Assembly (NCBI GenBank): GCA_964646625.1
Contig: CAZYHC010000002.1
Location: forward strand, 62,001-126,000
Direction of reading: 5' to 3'
From: DAOULT01 sp964646625
GTDB taxonomy: Bacteria; Chloroflexota; Anaerolineae; CAZYHC01
DNA: 64,000 nt
The notes under the pieces were generated by a model. The model saw only the letters and a program-made list of their open reading frames with translations. It was not told where the DNA came from and made no database searches. Positions 22,369 to 31,155 of this stretch are shown here, in pieces; position 1 is the first letter of the stretch; every line of letters starts with the position of its first letter. A program made the translations under genes and the position numbers.

Positions 22369-25068
22369 ATGTTTAAACCCCAACGCATGGATGCCGGCTG
22401 GCTGTTGGTCGGTCTGTTGTCCCTGTTTGCCATCTGGCCTCTGCTGGCTCCCGGCCTGCCCCACACCGCCGATGGGCCGGTGCACTTTTATCGCGCTGTT
22501 GACATGGATCGCTGCTGGCGGGACGGCGTCTACTATCCCCGCTGGGCCCCCGACCTGGTTTTCGGCTATGGTTGTCCGCTCTTCAACTTTGCTCCCCCCC
22601 TGCTCTATTATCTGATTCAGACCTTTCATCTCCTGGGGTTGGACCTGGCCGTAGCCATGAAGATGGTAGTTATCCTGTTTCTGGTCCTCTACGCCCTGGG
22701 CATGTATCTCTTTGCCAGAGAGATTCTGGGGCCAGAGGCCGGTCTCCTGGCCGCCGCCGCTTATCTTTACGCTCCCTACCGTCTGCGGGAAGCTTACATC
22801 CAGGGCAACTACGCTCAGTTTCTGGCTCTGGTCACCTTCCCTTTCATTCTGTGGTCCTTCTACAGGCTCATCGACACCGAGTCGCCCCGGTACGTGGTGG
22901 CCTGTGCTTTTTCTTATACGGCCCTGCTTCTCAGCCACAACATCAGTGCCATGCTCTTTTCGCCCCTGCTGGCTGTTTACGTGCTCTTTACAATCGTCGC
23001 CAAAAGGCGTTGGGGCGTTCTGCGTTGGGCTATCTCTGCCGTGTTGCTGGCGCTGGGCCTGGCGGCTTTCTTCTGGCTGCCGGCCTTTTTTGAACGGCGT
23101 TTTATCTGGTTCGAGAAGATCACTACCGGACATTTCGACTTCCGCCTCAACTTCTTGAGTCTGGGCCAGATTTTCGCTCCCCCGGCCGTCCTAGACGCCG
23201 CGGCCCTGAACCCTTATCTCCCTCTGGGCCTGGGTCTGGCTCAGGCGGTTCTTTCCGCGCTGGCTCTGATCGCCCTGGTCCGGCCAGGCGCCCGGCACTC
23301 CCAGGGCGCCAGGCCCCTCGCTCAGGTGCTCTTCTTCGCCCTGGTTCTGGCTGGGGGGCTGTTTATGATGTTGCCCGTCTCGACCGTTTTATGGGAGAAC
23401 GCGCCTCTCCTGGCTTTGACCGAGTTCCCCTGGCGGCTGCTGGGTCTGACGGCCTTGAGCAGCGCCTTTCTGGCCGGGGCCAGTGTGCGGCTGTGGGCCG
23501 ATCTGGGGGGCAATGGAGGCAAGCTGCTGGCTTCGATCCTCTCTCTGGCCTTTGTCCTGGTGACTTCCTTCGTCTACCTTTATCCTCGCCAGCCTTTCGT
23601 CGATATGCGGGGCAGCACCCTGGCCGACATCACCGCGTACGAACTGCGCACCCAGACCATCTGCACCACCGGGGCCGGGGAATTCCTGCCCGTCGGAGTG
23701 AAGGAACACCCCTCCACCTCGCCTATGGCCCAGGACTACCTGGCCGGGCGGCCTGTCGTCAAACTCAACAACGAACCAGGAAGGCTGCCCTCCTTCGTTC
23801 AGGCTGAGCATCTGAACTATACGGCCGTTGCCGACGAATATCGCTTTACCAGCCCCCAGCCCTTCACCGCCCGGATCAACACCCTTTACTTCCCTGGCTG
23901 GCGGGCCTACCTGGATGACCAACCGGTGCCCATTGAGGTTTCTTCCCCTTTGGGCCTTATCGAGGTGGCCGTGCCTGCGGGAGAGCATCGCCTGTCTCTG
24001 CGCTTCGAAGACACGCCGATCAGGACAGGGGCCAATATCCTCTCTATCTTTGCCCTGTTGATCTTGCTGGACCTCTGGGTGAAGCTACGTGGTGGAAAGC
24101 GGCCCGATACCCCTGGCTGGTCATGGCCCCAGGCTCTATGGCTGGCTGTAGCTCTCCTGCTTCTCTTGGTGGTCAAAGAAGCCTTCGTCGATCCTCACAC
24201 CTCCTGGTTCAGGAAACGCTCCCCACCTGACGGGGTGCTGGGCGTCGAGCATCCGGCCAGAGTCGAATTGGCCGCAGGGGTGCGTTTCTTGGGCTACGAT
24301 CTCGATGAAGACGTGGTGCGCCAGGGCCAGGCCCTTCACCTGCGCCTGTACTGGAAGGCCACCGAACCCCTGGAGGTCGATTATCGCTCCTTCGCGCACC
24401 TGGACACTCCACCCCATTACACCACCAGGGCCCTGTCGGACCACCTGAATCCGGGCGGCATCCCCATCTCCCGCTGGCCGCCGGACCTTTACACCCGAGA
24501 CGAGCACCTGATCGAGATCCCAGCCGATGCCCCACCCGTAGAGTACACCATCCGCGTGGGCCTCTACGACGGCCAGACGGGGCAGCGGTTGGCCGTCTCA
24601 GGCGGAGATGATACTATTCCCTTACAAACCGTCCACGTGCTGCTCTCCGAACCGCTGAACCCCCAACGCCTGCCCCATAGAGAGGAGCGTTTTATCCTGG
24701 GGGGACGCATCGAGCTTCTCGGCTACGAATTGAATCAGGGGTCTGAATTGACCCTCTACTGGCGGGCTAAAGAGGAGATCGAGGAAAGCTATACCGTCTT
24801 CGTCCACGTGCTGGATGCGGCGGGCCAGGTGCGCGCGCAGCGGGATAGCCTTCCTCTGGATGGCATGTATCCCACTTCGTCCTGGCTGGTCAACCAGGTG
24901 ATCGAGGACCGGCACCAATTGCCCCTGGAGATCCCAGCCGGTAGCTATCGTCTGGCCGTTGGGATGTACGCCCTGGATACTATGGAGCGTTTGGAGGTCA
25001 GAGACCTGGCGGGGGCGGTTCAGCCTGAAGGTCAGATCGTCCTGGAGACGCCTCTGGAGGTGCAATAA
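22369..25068 (+). CDS. Large membrane protein (6-pyruvoyl-tetrahydropterin synthase-related/GT-C-like) with two beta-sandwich modules
   Basis: About 899 aa. I start at ATG 22369 because GGGAGGAG precedes it and a TGTGGTATACT promoter element (22332-22342) overlaps the longer in-frame extension. The N-terminal half is multi-pass membrane (GLLSLFAIWPLLAPGL; TADGPVHFYRAVDMDRCWRDG; FGYGCPLFNFAPPLLYYL) and resembles PTPS-related or GT39-like polymer enzymes. The C-terminal ~270 residues hold two extracytoplasmic modules homologous to those of the 8-kb GT39 (LYWKA/LYWRA..EESYTVFVH; IPAGSYRLAVGMY). A diverged 33-nt palindrome lies in frame at 23286. Confidence 0.8.
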   Translation: MFKPQRMDAGWLLVGLLSLFAIWPLLAPGLPHTADGPVHFYRAVDMDRCWRDGVYYPRWAPDLVFGYGCPLFNFAPPLLYYLIQTFHLLGLDLAVAMKMVVILFLVLYALGMYLFAREILGPEAGLLAAAAYLYAPYRLREAYIQGNYAQFLALVTFPFILWSFYRLIDTESPRYVVACAFSYTALLLSHNISAMLFSPLLAVYVLFTIVAKRRWGVLRWAISAVLLALGLAAFFWLPAFFERRFIWFEKITTGHFDFRLNFLSLGQIFAPPAVLDAAALNPYLPLGLGLAQAVLSALALIALVRPGARHSQGARPLAQVLFFALVLAGGLFMMLPVSTVLWENAPLLALTEFPWRLLGLTALSSAFLAGASVRLWADLGGNGGKLLASILSLAFVLVTSFVYLYPRQPFVDMRGSTLADITAYELRTQTICTTGAGEFLPVGVKEHPSTSPMAQDYLAGRPVVKLNNEPGRLPSFVQAEHLNYTAVADEYRFTSPQPFTARINTLYFPGWRAYLDDQPVPIEVSSPLGLIEVAVPAGEHRLSLRFEDTPIRTGANILSIFALLILLDLWVKLRGGKRPDTPGWSWPQALWLAVALLLLLVVKEAFVDPHTSWFRKRSPPDGVLGVEHPARVELAAGVRFLGYDLDEDVVRQGQALHLRLYWKATEPLEVDYRSFAHLDTPPHYTTRALSDHLNPGGIPISRWPPDLYTRDEHLIEIPADAPPVEYTIRVGLYDGQTGQRLAVSGGDDTIPLQTVHVLLSEPLNPQRLPHREERFILGGRIELLGYELNQGSELTLYWRAKEEIEESYTVFVHVLDAAGQVRAQRDSLPLDGMYPTSSWLVNQVIEDRHQLPLEIPAGSYRLAVGMYALDTMERLEVRDLAGAVQPEGQIVLETPLEVQ
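23286..23318. repeat. Diverged in-frame copy of the 33-nt palindrome
   Basis: AGGCGCCCGGCACTC, CCA, GGGCGCCAGGCCCCT keeps the 15-3-15 layout. It encodes RPGARHSQGARPL between two membrane segments. Confidence 0.5.
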
Positions 25069-25116
25069 CAGGGGCAGACTTTTTCCGGGGCGACTATTTC
25101 TAATCCCCAAACAATA

Positions 25117-25145
25117 TTGCGCGTGTCCGCAAGATCGGTTATAAT
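25117..25145 (+). promoter_or_regulatory. Promoter of the acyltransferase pair
   Basis: TTGCGC (25117-25122), 17-nt spacer, TATAAT (25140-25145). The leader to the ATG at 25291 is about 140 nt. Confidence 0.6.
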
Positions 25146-25290
25146 ACGATTATGTATATTGTATACAGGAAAGGGGGTTCACCATAACCACACGAAAAAG
25201 CGAAACCTGGGTTGACGGTACTGGCCGATAGCAAAATCCCGATCGTATAGGGTTACAGTTAATAGAATCCATCAAAAAGGAGGCAGGATC

Positions 25291-26484
25291 ATGAAAGAAC
25301 GAAGGTACGATATTGATTGGGTGAGGGTTGTGGCAACGCTGGCTGTCTTTGTGTTGCACTGCGGCCGTTTCTTCGATACAATTGATTGGCATTTGAAGAA
25401 TGTCCAGCAGAGCGACGTGCTGACTCTGTTCCAGGCTTGGCTCGATCTGTGGATGATGCCTCTCTTGTTCCTGCTTTCTGGACTGGGGTCCTGGTACTCG
25501 CTAAGATCCAGGAGCAGCGGGCAGTATCTCTTCGAGAGGGTCAAGCGGCTTCTGATCCCTCTGTACACGGTGGGCGCGTTTGTCCTTTTGCCGCCTCAGT
25601 TCTACTTTGAGCTCGTATCCCATGGAAGATATGCTGGCTCCATTTGGAAACTGATTCCGCCTCTTTATGGTGGTCCCCTGAGGTTTTCCCTTGATGCGCC
25701 CTATCTCATCAATCTCTGGCCCGGTCATTTGTGGTTTCTCCAGTTCCTCTTTATTGTGTCTCTCTTGATACTGCCGCTACTTCTCTATCTCAAAGCAGAA
25801 CCAGGTCAGCGGCTGATCGAAAGACTGGCTGGGTGGAGCGATCGCTGGGGTGGCATATTTCTATTCCTGATCCCACTGGCCCTCGTGCGGATCGGTCTGA
25901 GAGGCTTCTTTCGGGGGGAGCATACCTGGGCCGATCTTGTCTACTACGCGGTCTTCTTTCTCATAGGCTATGTCATGGCGGCTGACAGACGCTTTACAGA
26001 AAGCTATAAGAGACATGGCTGGGTATGCCTGGCTCTGGGCATTCTTGCCTATGCGGGTGAACTTGCCCTTATCTTTGGATTGCGCTACCCCTATCCGGGT
26101 GCCGAGTCCTTCTCGTGGACATACGTGCTCTTTAACATGGTGATGAGCATCAGCAACTTTTGCTGGGTCATGTTCATCCTGAGCCTGGCAGCCAAGTACC
26201 TGAATTTCAGCAACAAGGTACTGGCCTACGGCAACGAGGCGGTCCTTCCCTTCTACATACTCCATCAGACGATTATCCTCGTCGTTGGCTGGTTCGTCAT
26301 ACGCTGGAACATGGGCATTGTGCCGAAGTATCTGATCATCGCCGTGGTTTCCTTCCCCCTGATCATGGCCCTGTACGAACTGCTCGTCAGACGCTTCAAC
26401 GTGGTGCGCTTCCTGTTCGGGATGAGGCTGAAGCGGAAAGCACCAGCAGCGCCCGCCCTGCGCCCGGAAGAGGGTGCGGCCTGA
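25291..26484 (+). CDS. Acyltransferase 3 family membrane protein, copy 1
   Basis: A 397-aa protein with about ten hydrophobic segments. The N-terminal motif RRYDIDWVRVVATLAVFVLHC contains the family's R and H residues, followed by FLLSGLGSWYSLRSRSSGQY and RVKRLLIPLYTVG. The family transfers O-acyl groups to cell-surface sugars. GGAGG precedes the ATG. Its last ~250 bases are almost identical to those of the next gene. Substrate unknown. Confidence 0.88.
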   Translation: MKERRYDIDWVRVVATLAVFVLHCGRFFDTIDWHLKNVQQSDVLTLFQAWLDLWMMPLLFLLSGLGSWYSLRSRSSGQYLFERVKRLLIPLYTVGAFVLLPPQFYFELVSHGRYAGSIWKLIPPLYGGPLRFSLDAPYLINLWPGHLWFLQFLFIVSLLILPLLLYLKAEPGQRLIERLAGWSDRWGGIFLFLIPLALVRIGLRGFFRGEHTWADLVYYAVFFLIGYVMAADRRFTESYKRHGWVCLALGILAYAGELALIFGLRYPYPGAESFSWTYVLFNMVMSISNFCWVMFILSLAAKYLNFSNKVLAYGNEAVLPFYILHQTIILVVGWFVIRWNMGIVPKYLIIAVVSFPLIMALYELLVRRFNVVRFLFGMRLKRKAPAAPALRPEEGAA

Positions 26485-26491
26485 GCATCAA

Positions 26492-26520
26492 GCGGGCCAG
26501 GTGTCTGTCACCCGGCCCGC
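26492..26520. other. Strong hairpin between the two acyltransferase genes
   Basis: Outer arms GCGGGCC/GGCCCGC with inner GGTG/CACC. It has no T-run, so it may stabilise a processed 3' end or attenuate transcription. Confidence 0.5.
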
Positions 26521-26615
26521 CAGCCGACAACGTGGGAGGACACGAAAAAGTAAATCTGGAGTTGACTGTACTGATCGAGGGCAAAAGCCCAATCATGAAC
26601 AAAGGAGGTAAGATC

Positions 26616-27827
26616 ATGAAAGAACGAAGGTACGATATCGATTGGCTGAGGGTTATAGCCATGCTGGCAATTTTCTTTTTTCACTGCGCCCGCTTTTTCG
26701 ATACAGAGGGCTGGCATTTAAAAAATGTGGAGCAGAGCTTCACTGTAGAAGTGCTAAGGCTTGGTTTGATCTGGGTCTGGGTCATGGAACTCTTCTTCCT
26801 GCTTTCCGGAGTGGGTTCCTGGTACGCCCTGAAGTCCAGGACCGGCGGGCAGTATCTCCTTGAGAGGGTCAAGCGGCTTCTAATCCCTCTGTATACGGTG
26901 GGCATGTTTATCCTTATACCGCCCCAGGCCTACTTTGAAGTCGTCACCAATCGAGGGTATACCGGCACCTTCTGGGAGTGGCTTCCGCGCTATTTTGGCG
27001 GTCTGCCAGGCGACTTTGTCAGTGCTAATTTTCAAGATGCCCAGTTTTTAGTGCCCTATACCTTTTCCGGTCACTTGTGGTTTCTGCAGTATCTCTTTCT
27101 TATCTCACTCATGACCCTGCCGCTGCTTCTCTATTTAAAATCAGAACGGGGTCAGCGCTGGATCGAAAGACTGGCCGGGTGGTGCGCTCGCTGGGGCGGC
27201 ATATTCCTATTCGTGATACCCCTGGCCCTCGTCCGGATCGCTCTCACATTTCTTTTCAGGGGTGAAAGAACCTGGGCCGATTTCCTCTACTACGCAGTCC
27301 TCTTTGTAATAGGCTATATCATACCGGCCGACCAACGCTTTACCGAGAGCATTAAGAGACATGGGTGGGTCTGCCTGGCACTGTGGATCGCTGGCTTTGG
27401 CGGAGCAGCTTTTTTCGTATTGGTATTAGGTTACAACCCTGATAGCGAGCTTTTCTCGTTTATGTACGTGCTCTTTCAAATCGTATGGAGCATTACCAAC
27501 TGGAGCGGGGTCGTCTTTATGCTGAGCCTGGGAGCAAAGTACCTGAATTTCAACAACAAGTTGCTCGCCTACGCCAACGAGGCGGTCCTTCCCTTCTACA
27601 TATTCCATCAGACGATTATCCTCGTCGTTGGCTGGTTCGTCATACGCTGGAACATGGGCATTGTGCCGAAGTATCTGATCATCGCCGTGGTTTCCTTCCC
27701 CCTGATCATGGCCCTGTACGAACTGCTCGTCAGACGCTTCAACGTGGTGCGCTTCCTGTTCGGGATGAGGCTGAAGCGGAAAGCACCAGCAGCGCCCGCC
27801 CCTCGCCTGGAAGAGGGTGCGGCCTGA
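26616..27827 (+). CDS. Acyltransferase 3 family membrane protein, copy 2
   Basis: A 403-aa paralogue of the preceding gene. The ATG at 26616 (AAAGGAGG upstream; MKERRYDIDW as in copy 1) is preferred over the 152-codon in-frame extension, which overlaps copy 1. The upstream 70 bases also resemble the leader of copy 1, so the whole transcription unit was duplicated. The two proteins diverge over most of their length but become identical from ANEAVLPFYI onward. A terminator follows. Confidence 0.88.
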   Translation: MKERRYDIDWLRVIAMLAIFFFHCARFFDTEGWHLKNVEQSFTVEVLRLGLIWVWVMELFFLLSGVGSWYALKSRTGGQYLLERVKRLLIPLYTVGMFILIPPQAYFEVVTNRGYTGTFWEWLPRYFGGLPGDFVSANFQDAQFLVPYTFSGHLWFLQYLFLISLMTLPLLLYLKSERGQRWIERLAGWCARWGGIFLFVIPLALVRIALTFLFRGERTWADFLYYAVLFVIGYIIPADQRFTESIKRHGWVCLALWIAGFGGAAFFVLVLGYNPDSELFSFMYVLFQIVWSITNWSGVVFMLSLGAKYLNFNNKLLAYANEAVLPFYIFHQTIILVVGWFVIRWNMGIVPKYLIIAVVSFPLIMALYELLVRRFNVVRFLFGMRLKRKAPAAPAPRLEEGAA

Positions 27828-27847
27828 TCACCCTCGTTTGCCACCTC

Positions 27848-27877
27848 GCCGGGTGACACCACGTCGCCCGGCTTTTT
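27848..27877 (+). terminator. Terminator after acyltransferase pair
   Basis: 10-bp stem GCCGGGTGAC (27848-27857) / GTCGCCCGGC (27863-27872) with one G-T pair, then TTTTT. Confidence 0.88.
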
Positions 27878-27977
27878 GTTATACTGAGCACAGATTTAGA
27901 AATCTCTGCTCATGGCCCTCGCCTTCGGGGACGAAGGCTAAGAGCGCTCTACCGATGGCTATATGAGCCGTACCATT

Positions 27978-29501
27978 TCATCGTTTGCAGGGCTGGAAAT
28001 CAGGCCCCATGATGACGCGGATGTCTACGGGGCTATCGGGGTCGAATTGCTGCTGGATGCGGGCCGGAGGAATATCGAGGGTTTTGCACAGGTGGCTCAG
28101 GGTATAGCCTTTGCCCGTGTAATCGATGACGGTGGTATGGCTCACCCTGGCGGCCTGGCCCACGTCTACCACCTGAAAGCCCTGCCAGCGCAGACGGGCG
28201 GCGGCCAGTTCGGCCAGGCCGTCGCGGCCCGTCCCGTTCCACACCTCGATCCTGGCTCCCTCTCTGACCAGCCAGCTTACAGTTTCTTTCGGGGGGGTGA
28301 GGAGCTCGGCCACGGTCTGGCTGATTTGGGGGGGGTCAGGCAACAGCACCCAGGCCCCTCCTGGCGTGACCCAACTCCTGACCATAGTGGAGTCGATGAA
28401 CCGGCTCTTAATGCGTGTAGGGCCCAGTTGGGTGCCCAGATAGGCCAGGGCCAGAATCTGCTCCAGGGCCAGATCGGTTTCCATCGTATCTTTCAGGACT
28501 TCCCACAAGCGGGGGATCTGGGTCAGTATTTTGGGCTGCAAGGACTGCTCCCACAGGCCGGTAAGCACCTTTTGTTGTCGCCGTGCCCGGTCGAAGTCGC
28601 TGGTGCTGAGCCGAGAGCGGGAGAAGAAAAAAGCGGCCTTACCGTCCAGATGGTGGACGCCAGAAGTCAGAGATAGACGGTAGAAGCCGGTGGGCGAATC
28701 GGGATCGGGGAAAAGGTCGTTTATGGGACAATCTACGTAGACGGTCACGCCCCCCAGGGTGTCGATAATCTTCACGAAGCCCTGGAAGTGGACTCGCACG
28801 TAGTAATGGACCGGAATCCCCAGGTTGTACTGGATGGTGCTCTTGAGTAACGCCGCGTTACCGTTGTCGTAGCCGGAGTACTGGCCTCGGAAATCGGCGG
28901 TGTTGATGCGTTCGTAGCCGTAGGTGGGAATGTACACCCACAGGTCACGAGGGATGGAAAGCAGTCCTACCGTCTTGGCTGAAGCGTTGACCGTGACCAG
29001 GATAATGCTGTCGGTGCGCCAACTGCCTCCGTCTCCTCGTCTGTCGCTGCCCAGCAGAACGATGTTTACCACTTCCGGCGGCAGTTTCACTGCGGGTACG
29101 AGCGGGGGAGGGTAGGATTGAGAGCCGGAGGCCGGGGGGGTGGGCGCTACCAGCAGAACGAAAGTGGCGGTCGGGGTGGGCGTGGGTGTGGGGGGTAAGG
29201 GCGTGGCTGTGGCAGAGGGAACGGTGGAGGACGGCGTAGGCCGCGCCAGGGTAGGTGTGGCTGTGGGCCGGGTAGGGAATTGCCAGACGGTGGGGGTGAT
29301 CGGATAGTGGGGGTTGTGGGCTTCTGGCTCGACGGGCGTGGGCCTCGGTTCAGCCGCCGCCAATGTAGGCACGCTTTCTTGAGCCGATTCCAGCAGATAG
29401 TCCAGCGGAGGGATTCCCCAGGCCACCCAGATGATCGTGATGTAAACCAATATGTTGGCCAAACCCATGCTTCTGATAAGCACCCGAAAGATACTCGTCA
29501 T
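27978..29501 (-). CDS. LytR-CpsA-Psr (LCP) family cell-wall polymer ligase with LytR_C domain
   Basis: A 507-aa protein. It has an N-terminal transmembrane helix (about 12-30) and a Pro/Thr-rich linker (about 45-130; TPTPTPTATF). The LCP catalytic domain (about 145-360) carries LLGSDRR, TDSIILVTVN, SIPRDLWVYIP, INTADFRGQ and FSRSRLSTSDFDRARRQQ. A C-terminal LytR_C domain begins at ARIEVWNGTGRDG. LCP enzymes attach lipid-linked glycopolymers to the wall on the outside of the cell. mnmE lies 11 bases upstream. Confidence 0.92.
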   Translation of the reverse strand: MTSIFRVLIRSMGLANILVYITIIWVAWGIPPLDYLLESAQESVPTLAAAEPRPTPVEPEAHNPHYPITPTVWQFPTRPTATPTLARPTPSSTVPSATATPLPPTPTPTPTATFVLLVAPTPPASGSQSYPPPLVPAVKLPPEVVNIVLLGSDRRGDGGSWRTDSIILVTVNASAKTVGLLSIPRDLWVYIPTYGYERINTADFRGQYSGYDNGNAALLKSTIQYNLGIPVHYYVRVHFQGFVKIIDTLGGVTVYVDCPINDLFPDPDSPTGFYRLSLTSGVHHLDGKAAFFFSRSRLSTSDFDRARRQQKVLTGLWEQSLQPKILTQIPRLWEVLKDTMETDLALEQILALAYLGTQLGPTRIKSRFIDSTMVRSWVTPGGAWVLLPDPPQISQTVAELLTPPKETVSWLVREGARIEVWNGTGRDGLAELAAARLRWQGFQVVDVGQAARVSHTTVIDYTGKGYTLSHLCKTLDIPPARIQQQFDPDSPVDIRVIMGPDFQPCKR

Positions 29502-29512
29502 CCAAGTTCCGC

Positions 29513-30952
29513 CTATTTGCCGATGCAGAAGTGAGAGAAGATGGTGTCCAGCAGGTTCTCGCTAGCCGTCTCGCCGGTGATTTCTCCCAACGCGTTCACG
29601 GCGGCGGTTAGATCGATGGTCACAAAATCGGCGGGCATATTCTCTCGATGCGATTGCTCCGCGGCCAGAACGTAGTCCAGGGCGCGGCGCAGAACATCTT
29701 TGTGACGGGGGCTGCTGACCAAGGGAAGATCAGAAACCCATACCTGCCCGGCAAAGACTCTCTCCACGATAGCTTCTTCCAGTTCCTCTAGACCCTGGCC
29801 GGTCAGGGCCGAGATTGCGACCCGGGGGAGCTGGGGGAGAAAAGCGGCGGCCTCCGCCAGACGGGGGAGGTCGCTCTTGTTTATAACCAGGATAGTCGCT
29901 CTATCGCCGATCAGGGCTGCTATTGCGCCATCGGCCTGGTCCAATGCCTGACTGCCATCGACGACCATCAACACCAGGTCGGCCTGGGCCAGAGCCCGGC
30001 GGCTACGCTCGATGCCCAGCCGCTCGATCACGTCCTCGGTAGCGGTGATGCCTGCCGTGTCTACCAGCACCAGCGGGATGCCCCGCAGGTTGATGGTCTC
30101 CTCCAGGGTGTCGCGCGTGGTGCCGGGGATAGGGGTGACGATAGCCCGGCTGGTATGTAACAGGGCGTTGAGCAGGCTGGATTTGCCCACGTTGGGCTTG
30201 CCCACAATGGCCGTGCGCACTCCCTGCCGGTACACAAGGCCCTGATCGGCTCCGGCCAGCAACTTCTCCAGTTTATCTCTGGCGGCGGCCAGGGGGGGCG
30301 CAATGTCCTGGAAAGGGATGTCCTCCTCGGCAAAGTCGATGGTGGCCTCCAGATAGGCCAGCACTGCCAACAGGCTGGCCCGCACGGCCCGGATCTGGTC
30401 GGAAAGGCGGCCTTCCAGTTGATCGACCGCCACCCGCAGACCGGCCTCAGTCTTGGCCTGCACGATGTCCAGTACGGCTTCGGCCTGGGCCAGATCGAGG
30501 CGTCCGTTCAGAAAGGCCCGCAGGGTCATCTCTCCTGGACGGGCCAGCCGCGCTCCCCCGCGCAGAGTGAGCTCCAGGACACGACGCAAGGGCACAATGC
30601 CCCCGTGACAGTTGATTTCCACCACGTCCTGGCGCGTGTAGGTGTGGGGAGCACGCATGTAGGAGACCAGCACTTCATCGACCACCTCTCCCTGCTCGGC
30701 CTCGACGATGTGGCCGTAGTACAGGCGATGGGAAGCCAAAACCAGATCATCCTGCACATGAATCCGTGAATCCGCGAAATCCGTGACCGAAATCCGTGTC
30801 GGCCTGCCCCTCACAAATATGGTGGACAGAATATCCAGGGCTTGTGGTCCGCTCATGCGTACAATGCCGATGCCTCCCTCGCCGATGGGGGTGGAAATAG
30901 CGGCGATAGTATCATCCAGACTGTACATCATCTTCAGATTATCTTCAACCAT
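29513..30952 (-). CDS. mnmE: tRNA modification GTPase MnmE
   Basis: A 479-aa protein with an N-terminal tetrahydrofolate-binding domain, a G domain (GKPNVGKSS, TPIPGTTRDT, DTAG, NKSDL) and the invariant C-terminal CIGK. With MnmG it installs 5-(carboxymethyl)aminomethyl groups on wobble U34. Residues about 49-68 (RGRPTRISVTDFADSRIHVQ) have no counterpart in the usual family layout and are encoded by a dispersed repeat. The start may instead be the Met at residue 8 or 9, directly before YSLDDTIAA. Confidence 0.94.
   Translation of the reverse strand: MVEDNLKMMYSLDDTIAAISTPIGEGGIGIVRMSGPQALDILSTIFVRGRPTRISVTDFADSRIHVQDDLVLASHRLYYGHIVEAEQGEVVDEVLVSYMRAPHTYTRQDVVEINCHGGIVPLRRVLELTLRGGARLARPGEMTLRAFLNGRLDLAQAEAVLDIVQAKTEAGLRVAVDQLEGRLSDQIRAVRASLLAVLAYLEATIDFAEEDIPFQDIAPPLAAARDKLEKLLAGADQGLVYRQGVRTAIVGKPNVGKSSLLNALLHTSRAIVTPIPGTTRDTLEETINLRGIPLVLVDTAGITATEDVIERLGIERSRRALAQADLVLMVVDGSQALDQADGAIAALIGDRATILVINKSDLPRLAEAAAFLPQLPRVAISALTGQGLEELEEAIVERVFAGQVWVSDLPLVSSPRHKDVLRRALDYVLAAEQSHRENMPADFVTIDLTAAVNALGEITGETASENLLDTIFSHFCIGK
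30760..30806. repeat. ATCCGTG-type repeat inserted in mnmE
   Basis: Three to four ATCCGTGA-like units ending in AATCCGTGTCGGCCTG, as in the right arm of the intergenic element at 10942-11048 (16-base match at the end). It keeps the mnmE frame open. Confidence 0.75.
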
Positions 30953-31134
30953 CCCAGGTGGTAATCTAGATGACCAATGCTAACCCTGCTTACTATTTTA
31001 CCACAGCTTGGGAAAAAATGGAAACGGAGGGTTGTTCACGGTCAATAGGGCCTCCTGGGATGTGTGATAGTGTGGGATAGTGTTGGATAAGGTGGGATAT
31101 TGGCTCAGGATTCAAGTCGCTGTAGCCAAATATA

Positions 31135-31146
31135 GAACGTATGTTC
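31135..31146. promoter_or_regulatory. LexA/DinR-type box
   Basis: GAACGTATGTTC is a perfect GAAC-N4-GTTC site within the longer palindrome TAGAACGTATGTTCTA. It lies 9 bases beyond the end of the AlbA/HATPase gene and about 180 bases upstream of mnmE. Confidence 0.4.
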
Positions 31147-31155
31147 TAATAATCC

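Noticed and set aside
26160..26615. In-frame 152-codon N-terminal extension of acyltransferase copy 2
   Set aside because: It overlaps copy 1 in another frame and the paralogue begins at the ATG equivalent to 26616.
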